A DNA stretch of 42,129 bases from the NCBI GenBank assembly GCA_037447655.1, contig JBBHKE010002239.1, forward strand, positions 53,441 to 95,569. Direction: 5' to 3'. Each line of letters starts with the position of its first letter. The first letter of the stretch is position 1. This document shows positions 22,891 through 33,777 of this stretch, piece after piece. Position numbers and translations under genes: made by a program. Below the pieces are notes generated by a model. It did no database searches. It was not told the DNA's origin and saw nothing but the letters and a program-made list of their open reading frames with translations. This DNA comes from Zygnema cylindricum. Its lineage: Eukaryota > Streptophyta > Zygnematophyceae > Zygnematales > Zygnemataceae.

Positions 22891-23177
22891 TAAAATTATG
22901 TGGTCTCCATTAACCCACAAAATTAGCAGCCTATGTAAAGCCTCTAGGATAATATTTGACCCTTTCACTTTTCCACTGAATAAGTGCCGTCTAGGCACAC
23001 AAATATTTTGACCGCCCTCACCCTTGTGAGGAGAAGACTTTGATGAGTAAAACCCTAAAATAATCACTGAATTTGCTCCCCTGAGCAGTAAGTTATGGCT
23101 GGCCAAAGATGACCTATAAATACAAAAGGTCACATGGAGAGAGGCGCCTCAAACACGCTAAGTCCCTTAACTTCTAT
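22891..23177 (-). mobile_element. Copia element 3, left LTR remnant
   Basis: About 285 bp match the LTR portion at 24232-24520 (CCTCTAGGATAATATT, CTGAGCAGTAAGTTATGGCTGG and others) with scattered changes. The rest of this LTR and its polypurine tract are gone; integrase sequence follows directly. Confidence 0.85.
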
Positions 23178-23640
23178 TGACTCTTTCTGCTACTCCATTT
23201 TGTTCCGGATTATAAGGAACAGTTTTCTCATGATGGAATCCTTCTTCTTTAAGAAATTTTCAAATTCCTTTGAGGTATATTCTTTCCCATTAACACTTCT
23301 TATCTCTTTTATTGGGGTTTTATGTAATTTTTCACTCTATACTTTGTATTCTTTGAAACATCTTAGTACCTGTGACTTATGTCTGAGAAAATATACCTTA
23401 GTGTATCTAGACTAATCGTCTGTAATGGTTAGCATCCATCTTTTCCCCCCATGCGAAGCATACCTAGCTGGTCCCCACACCATCATTGTGAACTAGATCT
23501 AATATTTTCTCTCTTCTAAATGTGGATGCCTTTGGAAATGGAAGTCTATGAATCTTCCCTTGGGCACATCCAATACAATCATCTGAGGTCTCATCACCTC
23601 CAAACTCAATTCCATGAGTTACCTGCGCTCTCTATTTTTC
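23178..23640 (-). pseudogene. Copia element 3 integrase remnant
   Basis: Sequence from 23190 aligns with the integrase-core coding strand of element 1 (30330-30760), including the counterparts of the QNGVAER, SDNGGEYTS and SGCA regions. Frameshifts and stops break every frame, so it is not functional. Confidence 0.8.
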
Positions 23641-23699
23641 CAAAAAATGCTCCTAAGTCATTGCAATTATCATTCATACTTCCTCCCTTGTAAGTATAA

Positions 23700-24227
23700 G
23701 CTGAAATCTTATTTTTCTGCCAACTTTCGCTCCTGCAATGACCCACTCTTATATTTATTTATTAGAGATACCCAAATCAGAGAGGAAGATCTAACATGCA
23801 TAAGGGGAATGGTAACCCCCTTCACTACACTTTTGAGAATTAAGAGATTAGCCACCTTGTCCTTATAGTTCCAATTTTGATATTCAGACTGTTTGGCCTG
23901 ACTCCTTGTCACCATTGTTGGTAATGCTGCTGCCGGTATCGTCATTGACAATGGAGTCCCTCGAGAAGCAACTCCTCCCTTTTCTCCTTCTGTGATTATT
24001 TCCTCCCCTTTCTCGTCATCGTTTGTGATGGTGGCTGATGTTTTAACAACTGTTGTGACGGAGGTGCCAGAAAAACGTGTTCCTCCAAACCTAAGTGGAG
24101 GTGGGCATCGGATTTGCCCGGACACTATGCCCCATAAGTGCTTCTCAAAAATTTATCCCTCCATCATCAATTCCCAATAAAGAGAATTTGATTCATTAAA
24201 TATGGGCACCCTTGAGGGTGGGCCCAT
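23700..24227 (-). pseudogene. Copia element 3 gag remnant
   Basis: Gag begins at the ATG inside the primer-binding site (24225-24227) with MGPPSRVP. It continues with a stop shortly before the GIVSGQ motif at 24135-24155, then an open stretch at 23709-24125 (WNYKDKVANLLILKSVVKG). Sequence between this and the integrase remnant is deleted. Confidence 0.75.
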
Positions 24228-24231
24228 AACC
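24217..24231 (-). other. Primer-binding site, copia element 3
   Basis: On the - strand GGTTATGGGCCCACC abuts the LTR end (TG at 24232). It complements the anticodon arm of initiator tRNA-Met. Confidence 0.8.
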
Positions 24232-24720
24232 TGAAATTTTGTGGTCTCTATTAACCCACAAACTTAGCAACCTATGTAAAGCCTCTAGGATAATATTTAA
24301 CCCTTTCACTTTTCCACTGAATAAGTGCCGCCAAGGCACACAAATATTCTGACCACCCTCACCCTTGTGAGGACAAGACTCTCTTGAGTTAAACCCAAAA
24401 GAAATCACTGAATTTGCTCCCCTGAGCAGTAAGTTATGGCTGGCCAAAGATGGCCTATAAATATAAAAAGTCACCTAGAGAGAGGCGCCTCAAACACGCT
24501 AAGTCCCTTAACTCTTACTCACAACTACTTACCACTCTACCCTCGGCCAATCAAAAGGGTGTATAGTACAAGAAGGTATAGTGGCGGATTGTACTTCTTG
24601 TACGGCCATTGTAAAACATGACCTTCTGGTTGCCACTTGTCAACATGGGAGCCATCGTTCCTCCTCCCATCCTTTCCAGTGTCCAATGATGTGGCGCCAC
24701 GTAGAAGAGCGCGCCGCTAT
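24232..24720 (-). mobile_element. Copia element 3, 5' LTR remnant
   Basis: It starts TGAAATTTTGTGG next to the primer-binding site and keeps the order of blocks seen in the other LTRs, including a GTACGG-rich block near 24570-24620 and a GGCGCCACGT site near 24694. Homology fades after about 24720 and the outer end is not found. Confidence 0.75.
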
Positions 24721-25245
24721 GTTCGAAAGCCGCCAAAGATTCATTCGGGTTTGGCGGGGGCGACGACATCCATCCGATCATGTATTTTACACAGTTAGAT
24801 TCGCGTCCGCGAGCGTCGTTTGACTGTAGATGTCGTTTCGTCAATTTTGGTATGTTTTGATGAAAATGATGTTTGCGTAACATACTAAATAAATATAACT
24901 AAATATGTGTATCGCTGAACGCTTATAATGGTTAAGGCGATAATTGGTGAATTTAGTTCAACGTTGAAGGCTACATGGCAATCCATCAATGTGCCCGCTC
25001 TTCTCGCAAAAAGAATAAGATTTTTGATCTGCAAAAGCGATTGTGTCGATTGCGTTCGTGAATATATGGATCATAGATCCATATTGATTCGACCTACTCA
25101 AACCACGCACATTGGACACCGAGCACCATCGATCTGGCGACGGACGACGCGGCGATCTGGCGATCCATTTCAGGCACATAACACAACTTACGGATAAAGT
25201 TTAGGGCCACCATGTGCCATCTACTTCAACTATGGTCCAAAGAGC
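24721..25245. other. Unassigned sequence
   Basis: Contains an ATATGGATC palindrome (25064-25085) and a CATAACACAACTTACG word shared with the Mutator-like MITEs. No gene is seen. Confidence 0.45.
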
Positions 25246-25929
25246 ATAGTTCAAAACTAGGGGTTTTTATGGTAGGCCTTTGGAAGGCGCACAAAACTTG
25301 GCACAAAACTCGCGCAGAGTAGGCATACTGTATGTGTATGTTGTGCACACCCCTGTACGAACGTACGAATGTGACGTAGGATCATAGTACAGCACACGCC
25401 GCCGGACTAAACTTTTTAGCGCACTGACACGCCGCAGGATGAAATTCCGCGGGAAAGGAAACCCGGAAAAAATACACGTAGACGGGGAACTTTTTTGCAT
25501 ATTTTCGGCAGTGTGGAATAACTTTTTTTATCGTCCCATACTGCCTGGTTGGTCAATTTGAGGCTTTATTTAGTGTGGCCTTCAAAATTGTAGACGGTAA
25601 TATGATAGATTGTCCTATCGTAAGTTGTGTTATGGGCTTTTCATGTGATCTTATTAGATCGTTACTTTGATCAGCACTCGTCAGATCGTCCAAATCTGAC
25701 GGTTTAAATAAAAATTACCTCAAAACTCACACAAAAATAATCTTTTGCTCGAATATTTCTCAAAATTTAAACATGACGTTTAATTCTCTATCGATTGATA
25801 TGCAACTCAACCCCGTTACTATTTTTTTTCATTTTGCGGCCAATACAATATGGGTCTTAAGGCCATATTGTATATTTTGCGTACATTAAGCCTATTGTAT
25901 GGGCGTACTTTCACCTATTTTTGAACTAT
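25246..25929. mobile_element. Mutator-like MITE, copy 2 (inverted)
   Basis: Left end ATAGTTCAAAACTAGG and right end CCTATTTTTGAACTAT are inverted repeats of the family at 13047-13639, and the interior matches that copy in reverse. The flanks give only an imperfect direct repeat, so the insertion is older or altered. Confidence 0.8.
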
Positions 25930-26095
25930 GGTATGGAGAAATCAAAAAATTTGTTTTAAGCGCCTAAAAAAACATTAAGGGTACGTCCCCATGTATTGAA
26001 GTATCTACCTTTCTCTTTCTTTTTGCCCTAAAATTCAAGGAACTTTGACAAAAACTTTAGCTGTACGAGAAAATAATTTTTACAAAAGTAGAGTG

Positions 26096-26912
26096 TGAAA
26101 CTCTGAGACCTCCATAAGTCCTCAGAGTAGACAGCTTCCAAGAAGCCTCTAGGATAATCCTGACCCCTTTGTGTTCCAGCAAATATAACTGCCACCCTGG
26201 CAGACAAAAACCCTGACCACCTACACCCCTGTGAAGGCAAGACTCCCCTGAGTCGATAGCAAAAAGAATCTCTGAATTTGCTCCCCTGAGCAGTAAGTTA
26301 TGGAGGGTCAAAGTTGACCTTTTATACAGAAGCTCTATGGGAGAGAGGGTCCTATCTTCTAAATTTTTCTAAGTCCTATCTCTCTCACAGACTCTATCTA
26401 CTGATGTACGGAACCAATCAGAATTGAGTTATGTACGCAAAAGTACAGCTGCCGGTGTACTTTAGGTACGGACATTGTACGACATGGCCTAAATGTCGAC
26501 AAATGTCATATCCGGATTCGGTACCATAATCTCCGGAGATTCCACGATCCAACGGAATTTCGCCACGCGTCATCCGATGTGGCGATGGCCACAAACCGCC
26601 GAAATCTTCCTCCGCGATCTCGGCGCTAATCCCGGCCGTCCGATTAAATTCGGATTTAATCGTAGCCGTACTAAATACATGCGCGATATTTGTTTCACTT
26701 ACGAAACAAATGCGCGGTATTGATTTCGAGTCCGAACCGTAATCCGTACTCTATATATTACTGGATCTATGTATCCCGTAATCTATTGTAGTTAAATGAA
26801 TTATCGTACGTATACGCATATAATTAATTATCAAACTATATAGTACGTAACACTACTGCTAGAACTAACGGCTAAGTCTACCGGCTATTTCCTGTCTGCC
26901 GGCCGGTAGGTA
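26096..26912 (-). repeat. Element 2, 3' LTR, distal part
   Basis: This aligns with 37965-38784 of the 5' LTR. Its last five bases AGGTA are repeated at 33390-33394 as the target duplication of element 1. The block 26525-26710 is identical to its partner while the flanks are not. Confidence 0.95.
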
Positions 26913-27930
26913 TGCAATTTTGTGTCCTCCATTGGACTACAGAATACAGGAAGCCTCTAGATAGTATTTAACTAACCCACTTTAAGCCACAACCACTTCT
27001 GCCTCAGAAGGCAAACTGACAATTTGACTGCACCCTTGTGTAGCCTGGACTCCCCTAGTCCGTAGGAAAAAGAATCTCTGAAAAGGCACAACCAGGCGAT
27101 AAGTTATGAGGCAGTAAAAATGCCAATTTGTACAAACTCTCAAAGGGAGAGGTGACTACCTACCAAAAAATTTCTAAGTCCTGATTCCCTCTAATAACTT
27201 CTATCTACTAAAGTACGGACCAATCAGATTACTGTACCGTATCAAAAAGTACTATTGCCGGTGTACCTTTTGTACGGCCTATGTACGACAAGACTATAAA
27301 GCGGACGCGTGTCTGCTTTTACTCTTCCGTACATTCCTCAGAATTCTTATGACCGAATGTCATCTCTCCACGTGGCTCTAGGTCATGCCACGTCAGAAAA
27401 ACGCCAAGGTGACCACTCCGGGATTTTGGCGATGACGTGCGCCGTCGGATTTGTAATGAGACGTAATCTTAGCCGTTATAATTACTTGCCCGACATTTGT
27501 TTCGCTATCAAACAAATGCGAGGTATTCATTTTGAAATGATGTTGTACTAAAACTGTATCTATGCACACCGTATCCAGTTTTAGTTAAAAAAAATTATTC
27601 GTTCATAAATGTATATATATCTATCACACGCTATAGCATTTAGCATTGGTTCTAGTCTAATAGGATAAAGCTAACCGCTATCAACCAACTTGACGAACCG
27701 CAGGTACCGGGATCAAATCTCGGGTTCGTCAAGACTATTTTTAGTAACCTACTAAAAATAAGTGCCTGTTGAACTAAGGAAGCCATGGATAAACCACCCT
27801 CTTTATCCTTTAGTGACTATAACAAGTGTGGGGGCTAGAAAGAGGAGGTGGACGCAGGCTGTCTGTCTTTTTTCCTTTTTCTAACATATTTAAACCTAGA
27901 AAATACTATAGAAATCTATTAATTTCAACA
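26913..27930 (-). repeat. Element 1, 3' LTR
   Basis: 1018 bp with TG/CA termini on each strand. It differs from the 5' LTR at roughly one base in ten in the first 480 bp by hand count and by more in the middle. Confidence 0.95.
27689..27733. repeat. Conserved LTR hairpin, element 1 version
   Basis: CTTGACGAACC and GGTTCGTCAAG form a perfect 11-bp stem, with CCGGGAT-CAA-ATCTCGG pairing inside. The partner in the 5' LTR is 33124-33168. Confidence 0.8.
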
Positions 27931-27943
27931 CTCCCCTTATTTT
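27931..27943 (-). other. Polypurine tract, element 1
   Basis: On the - strand AAAATAAGGGGAG directly precedes the 3' LTR (TGTTGAAATT). The same tract occurs in element 2 at 33634-33646. Confidence 0.9.
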
Positions 27944-28066
27944 CTAGTGTAATCTTTCTTTTTCTTTCAACCCGCATTTTTCCCGACAATATTTTAATTT
28001 AGGAGAGGGCACAGGTTTGCTCATCATGCCAGCCACCATTTCCTCATCAGGTCTATACACAAGATT

Positions 28067-29982
28067 TTAAATTTTATTCTCAACTTTTTCTCTCACGAAG
28101 CTTAATTTTATGTCCATATGTTTTGCTTTGAAATGGTGTTTTGGATTGGCTGCGATTGCGATTGCAGCTTGATTATCGCAAAAGATTTTATGCACTCCCT
28201 CCTTCATATATCCCAGTTCTTGCAACAATGACTTCACCCACATTAGTTCTTTTACACTAGAACAAGACGCCATATTCTCAGCCTCCATAGTAGACTGAGC
28301 AACCACCTTTTGTTGCTTACTGCTCCAACAGCAAGCACCTTCCCCCACATACAAAACATATCCAGAAGTGCATCTTCTCATAGGTGCATCCCATAACTGA
28401 CATCACTCCAAGTGGTGATGTCAGTGTGCTCCCCTCCCAGATGCAACCATAATTCTCTGGTTCCAACCAGATATCTCATGACTCTCTTGGCTGCCTCCCA
28501 GTCTCTCTTCCTAGGATTATTAAGACTCTTACTGAGTACTGAAACTGTTGCCGCTATGTCCGGCCTATTACAGTTCGTAAAATAGATTAAACTTCCTTTG
28601 ACCTGTCTATAAGTGATAGACTTCATTATCCCTCTCTCCTCTACACTCATCTGATCATTTAAGATCATCACTCCTCCTTCTACACTCCCATCACTTACTT
28701 TCTTCAAGTCTATGGGAGTGGTACAACTGTTAGCATTTTACATCTGGAATTTATCAAACATATTACCTATTGCTTCTTTCTAAGTAAGTCTGATAATCTT
28801 CTTCCCCCTATCTCTCTCCATATGGATCCCCAAAATATATTTTGCCTCCCCTAAATCCTTCATATCAAATCTGCCCCTAAGATATTTCTTTAGCCTATTG
28901 ATATTCTCCAAAGACTTACTTAACACAAGTAGATCATCCACATAAATTGCAATAAAAATGACACCATTCTCATCTTCAAACATATAGATAGAATGGTCAT
29001 AGCTAATCCGAATGTATCCCAGATCGGTGAGAAACTCATCTAGTTTCTTATTCTACTGTCGGGGAGCCTGTTTGAGTCCATATAAAGACTTTATGAGCCT
29101 GCAGACTTTGCTCTCTTCTCTTTCTTCCACAAACCCCTCGGGTTGCCTCATAAAAATTTCTTCCTCTAACTCACCATTAAGAAAAGCACTCTTAATGTCC
29201 ATCTGGTGTATTTCCATGTCTTCCGCTGCGGCCAGACTAAGGAGAATCCTTACCGATGGGAACCGAACAACTGGAGCAAAGGTCTCCTCATAGTCAATCC
29301 CCTCTTTTTGGGTGAACCCCTTCGCTACCAATCGAGCCTTATATCTCTCAAATGTATTATCTGGGTTCAATTTTAGTTTAAATACCCATTTACACCCAAT
29401 ACGTTTTCTGTCTGGAGGACAATCCACTAGTTCCCAAGTATTTGTTTCCATTATAGAAGCCATCTCATCATTTATGGCTCTAATCCATCTTTCTTTCTTT
29501 GGACTTTTCACTGCCTCCAAGTAAGACTGAGGCTCATCAGGGTGAGATAACTTAGTTACCTTGTGAGCGACTTGTTTTTACTGTAATCTTTTGCTGCTCC
29601 TCCTTCCTCCCTCAAACTCCGAAGCTGGAATGGATGGAAGTCTTGGGTTTCTTCTCACTGTCTCATCGGCTCCCCTGTCCATGGAAGCCGGTTTCGTTCC
29701 CGCTTCTTCTGTGTCCTCGAAATCCATAGGAGAGGTTTCCGGTGAGTCTCCCTTATCTCGTATCTCTCCTGAATCTGCAATCACGGTTTCACCCATGTCT
29801 CTTTCGAGAACAACCGAGTTCTCATCACTTTCGGACTCAAATCGAATTCTTATCTTCTTTGTATATTTGAAGGGGTCAAATGACTTCCCTTCATCCATGA
29901 CAACTAAGTGTTTGACCAGAATGATATCTTTCTTTGCTAAGTCATAGACTCTATATCCCTTAACATCCTCATCATATCCCAC
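28067..29982 (-). pseudogene. Element 1 reverse transcriptase and RNase H
   Basis: RT starts in 29053-29520 with the copia signatures WELVDCPP, KARLVAKGFTQ, DYEETFAPV and MDIKSAFLNG, and the intact YVDD box is in the frame at 28780-28983. RNase H is in 28378-28707 and 28067-28381 (TTWSD, STMEAE, DNQAA). The QAPRQW tryptophan codon is TAG (near 29053), and further stops lie near 28780 and 28738 with a frameshift near 28380. The upstream tether at 29578-29982 is acidic. It cannot make a full enzyme. Confidence 0.92.
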
Positions 29983-30015
29983 AAAGTATCCAGGTTTTCC
30001 CTTAGCATCTAGTTT

Positions 30016-30890
30016 CTAGTTTTTCCTATCCGTGTCAAGACTGTAAACTTGGCTACCAAATACTTTAAGGTGTGAGATATCTGGTTTCCTTCCAACCCAT
30101 CTCTCATAAGGTGTCACTCCCTTTATAGCTGAGGTAAGGACTCTATTCTTAATGTAGTTGGCACAGTTCATTGCTTCTGCCCAAAATCTCTTTCCTATTA
30201 TCTTGTCGGCCAACATACTGCGTACACTATCTCCTAATGTTCGATTTGCCCAAAATCTCTTTCCTATTTTCTTGTCGGCCAACATACTGCGTACTCTATC
30301 TCCAAATGTTCGATTTAACCTCTCAGCTACGCCATTTTGTTTCGGGTTATATGGTACAGTTTTTTGGTGGTTCACTCCCTCATCTCTCATATATTCCTCA
30401 AACTCGTTAGAGGTATATTCCCCCCCATTATCACTCATTATCCTCTTAATGGGGGTTTTATGCAACTTCTCACTCCAAGCTTTATATTCTTTGAAGTAAG
30501 TTGATGCTTCAGACTTTGTTTTCAGAAAATAGACTCTAGAGTATCTAGACCTGTCATCAGTTATGGTCATCATGAACCTCTTTCCTCCAACTGAAGGTAC
30601 TTTTGCAGGTCCCCAAATATCTGTGTGGACCAAATCTAACACTTTCTCACCTATGTATGTGGCAGCTTTGGAAAAGGGAAGTCTGTGAGCCTTACTTTAA
30701 GCACAACCACTACAATCATCCATCATTTCATTATCCCCAAACTGAATGCCATCCACTACCCCAAGCTTTTTCATTTTCCTCAACCTATCAAAATGCAAAT
30801 GCCCCAACCGCTTATGCCAAATCATCACCTTAGGAACACCAACATAGTAAGCATTCTTGTTTTCATTACTCAGGTTAAGCCTAAACATTC
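30016..30890 (-). pseudogene. Element 1 integrase
   Basis: The HHCC zinc module (WHKRLGH through CSGC, 30697-30815) ends in a stop codon. The core (30016-30642) holds the catalytic positions in HTDIWGP, SDNGGE and NGVAER. A 69-bp in-frame tandem duplication at 30179-30316 repeats 23 residues (NRT..GDS/RVRSMLADK..GKRFWA) downstream of the catalytic Glu. The core frame ends in a stop at 30016. Confidence 0.92.
30179..30316 (-). repeat. In-frame 2 x 69-bp duplication in integrase
   Basis: Copies 30179-30247 and 30248-30316 differ at only a few bases. Element 2 has a single copy at the corresponding place (about 35855-35930). Confidence 0.93.
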
Positions 30891-32330
30891 CTTGGCTACC
30901 CTTATCTGCTGTGAAGTAAACTTCATTCCCATACTTAGCTGTAAAGACTCCCTTCTGGTGAAAGTATCAAACTCTTTGTCATCTAACACAGACGTAGAGA
31001 CAAGATTTTTACTCAGCTGAGGAATGTAAAGTACATCTGAGAATGTAAGTATAGAAGTCTTACCCTCCACTAAGACTTTCAGATCTACTGATCCCACTAG
31101 ATCTGTAGTAACCACTCTCCCATCCCCATACTCTATCTCTACAGTTGGAATCTTTCTTAGCTTAGTGAAGAGTTCTTTATCACGACACATATGCATGGAT
31201 GCACCTGAGTCGATGATCCATCCTTCCTGTGGAGCTTCCTGAATTTCTCGAAGGGCACACTTCTGCCTTTGAGGGATCTCCTTCTCTTCCAAACTCTCGT
31301 CAAGAAAAAGCTCCCCATCCTCCTCAGAGGACTCATCCTCGGTTTCTCCTGACACTTTTGTAACCACAAGTGCCTTTTTCTTCCCTCCGAAAGAACCTCC
31401 TCCACGGTTCTCTTGGAGCCTCAGCTCTGATAGCTTGACACAATCTGCAATAAAGTTTCCCGAATTTTTGCAATAATGATAAAGACCCTTTGGGGGCCTC
31501 TGTGCCCTAGAATGATCTCTTTCCCCTCTATAAGGTTTCTTTGGGTCCTTCCCCCATCGGTCCCCTCCTGCTGCTAGAGCTTGAATGCTCATTCCTCCTC
31601 TCCTAATCTCCATTGTGTTTTCATGCACAAGTATCATCCTGACTACTGTGTTCCATTTCCATGAACTATTAGGCAATCCATGTACTCGGTACACTATGTT
31701 TTCGAACTCATCTGGTGATTTCATGATAAGGGTGTTAACTTTCATTTTCATTGTACCTGTCCACCCGGCACTTTCCATTTCCATATACAAACAAGAAAGA
31801 TCATTACAGTAATCTAACATCTTTCCTCCTTTGTAATTGTAACTCAATAGCTTTTGCTCTGCCAACTGGAGCTCCTGAATAGTTCCAGCTCTATAAATCT
31901 CCACAAACCTCTCCCACAACTCCTCGGCCTTGTAAATGTGAAGATGAGAGTGGCCAAACCTTGAGTGAGGTGCCTCAGAATGAAGTTCTTGGCAGCCATG
32001 TTTACATCCTCCCACATTTGAGTATCGTTCTCCACGGTCTTCACGGTCGCTGCTCCCGATACTATGGCAATAGGAGTGAGGGGTGTCTCCTTCCCTTTTT
32101 CCTTTTCGGACACACTCCTGTCCCCATCATCTGCCTCCTCCGCTGTGGCAGCCGTTGTTGCAGAAAAACCTTACTCCCCCAAATCCTTGTGGAGTTCCCG
32201 AAGGTGGACGTTTCACTTGTCCACTGACGATACCCCAGAATCTTTTTTCACACAAAGCTCCCATCATCATGGCTTCCCAATAGATGAAACTAGATCCATT
32301 GAAGGTGGGCACCTTAGAGGGTGGGCCCAT
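30870..32330 (-). pseudogene. Element 1 gag and protease
   Basis: Gag starts at the ATG within the primer-binding site (32328-32330): MGPPSKVP, then CEKRFWGIVSGQ. A frameshift near 32120 and another near 31955 separate the blocks (MAAKNFILRHLTQGLA; then ELWERFVEIYRAGTIQ onward). The zinc knuckle is damaged: the first Cys is Tyr and the His is Asn in YHYCKNSGNFIADC. The protease motif WIIDSGASMHMC is intact. A frameshift at about 30888 separates it from integrase. Confidence 0.9.
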
Positions 32331-32334
32331 AACC
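32320..32334 (-). other. Primer-binding site, element 1
   Basis: On the - strand GGTTATGGGCCCACC follows the LTR end TTGCA. It complements the anticodon arm of initiator tRNA-Met and contains the gag ATG. Confidence 0.85.
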
Positions 32335-33389
32335 TGCAATTGTGTGTCCTCCATTGTACTATAGAATAAAGGAAGCCTTTAGATAGTATTTAACAAACCC
32401 ACTTTAAGCCACGACCACTTCTGCCCAAGAAGACAAACTGACAATTTTACAGCACCACTGTGTAGCTTGGACTCCCCTGAGTCTGTAGCAAAAAGATTCA
32501 CTAAAAACGGCCAACCCGCCGATAAGTTATGAGGCAGTAAAAATGCCAATTTGTACAAACTCTTAAAGGGAGAGGTGACTACCTACCAAAAATTTCTAAG
32601 TCCTGATTCTCTCTAATAACTCCTATCTAATGAAGTACGGACCAATCAGATTACTGTATTGTACACAAAAAGTACTACTGCCGATGTACCTTTTGTACGG
32701 CCTATGTACGACAAGGCTATTAAGTGGACGCGTGTCTGCTTTTCACTCGTCTGTACGTTCCTCGGAATTCCTATGACCGAATGTCATCTCTCCACGTGGC
32801 TCCAGGTCATGCCACGTCAAAAAACGCCAAAGTGCCACTCCGGGATTTTGGCGATGATGTGCACTGTGGATGTTATGCGAAACGCAGTCTTAGCCGCAAT
32901 AAATACTTGCGCGACATTTGTTCCGATGTCGAAAACAAAATACGTGGTATCCGTTTTGAATTAGCGTCGTACCACGTACTTTATATAACAGAATCTATGT
33001 ACGCCGTATACAGTTCTAGTTAAATGAATTTTAGCCACTTGAACTAAATATATATCTATCACATACCATAGCCCTTAGCATTGTTCCTAGTCTATTAGGA
33101 TAAAGCTGACCGTTATCGGTCAACTTGACGAACCGCAGGTACCGAGATCAAATCTCTGGTCCGTTAAGTATATTTTTAGTAACCTACTAAAAATAGCTGT
33201 TTGTTGAACTAAGGCAGCCATGGATCAACCTCTCTCTCTTACCTTCAGTGACTACAACAAGTATGTCACTACAACAAGTATGGGGGCTACAGAGCGGAGG
33301 TGGAGGCAGGCTGTCCGTCCTTTTTCTTTTCCTTTTATAAAAACATATTTAAACCTAGAAAATACTCTAGAAATCTATAAATTTCAACA
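32335..33389 (-). repeat. Element 1, 5' LTR
   Basis: 1055 bp, same termini as the 3' LTR. It contains a short local duplication of ACTACAACAAGTATG (33248-33290) not present in the partner. The hairpin at 33124-33168 has lost one canonical pair on one side. Confidence 0.95.
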
Positions 33390-33394
33390 AGGTA

Positions 33395-33633
33395 CAGGGA
33401 TCAAATCCTGCCGCCGGCGCATACCTTTTACATAAATAAATAAACCTTAATATAAAATTCCCGTAAACCTCAGGATAGCCAAGGTAGCCATGGCTCTAGC
33501 TTCCTCTCCAACTCTCAGTGACTGCGACAAGTGTGGGAGTTGGAGAGAGAAGTTAGAGATAGACTGCCTCGGCTTCTTTCTGTATTTCTATTTAGACCTA
33601 GAAAATACTTAAAAAGGACCATCAATTTCTACA
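33395..33633 (-). repeat. Element 2, 3' LTR, proximal part
   Basis: This continues the LTR after the inner element (CAGGGATCAAATCCTGCC onward) and matches 38785-39018. It ends TTTCTACA next to the polypurine tract. Confidence 0.94.
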
Positions 33634-33646
33634 CTCCCCTTATTTT
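33634..33646 (-). other. Polypurine tract, element 2
   Basis: AAAATAAGGGGAG on the - strand directly precedes the LTR start TGTAGAAA. Identical to the tract of element 1. Confidence 0.9.
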
Positions 33647-33777
33647 CTAGTCAATCTTTAATTTTAGACCACACTTCTCATTGCAGAAAATAAGATTAGG
33701 GGAAGGCATAGGTTTGGTCATCATATCTGCTACCATCTCGCTATCTGGTCGGTACTCTAAACTGATTATTTTGTTTT

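Larger units (their letters stand above)
26913..33389 (-). mobile_element. Ty1/copia element 1 (inner, complete in length)
   Basis: LTRs at 26913-27930 and 32335-33389 (TGCAATT to TTTCAACA) are flanked by the perfect duplication AGGTA (26908-26912, 33390-33394). The internal region of 4404 bp has a primer-binding site, polypurine tract and all copia domains in order. Stops and frameshifts make it non-autonomous. It sits in the 3' LTR of element 2, at its GGTACA hairpin. Confidence 0.96.

Noticed and set aside
26493-26723. 76-codon + strand frame conserved in both LTRs of element 2 (also 38362-38592)
   Set aside because: The conservation follows from LTR duplication and the unusually similar block; it is antisense to the element and has no domain.
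30158-30499. 113-codon + strand frame over integrase
   Set aside because: It is antisense to the recognised integrase core and exists only because of the 69-bp duplication and base composition.
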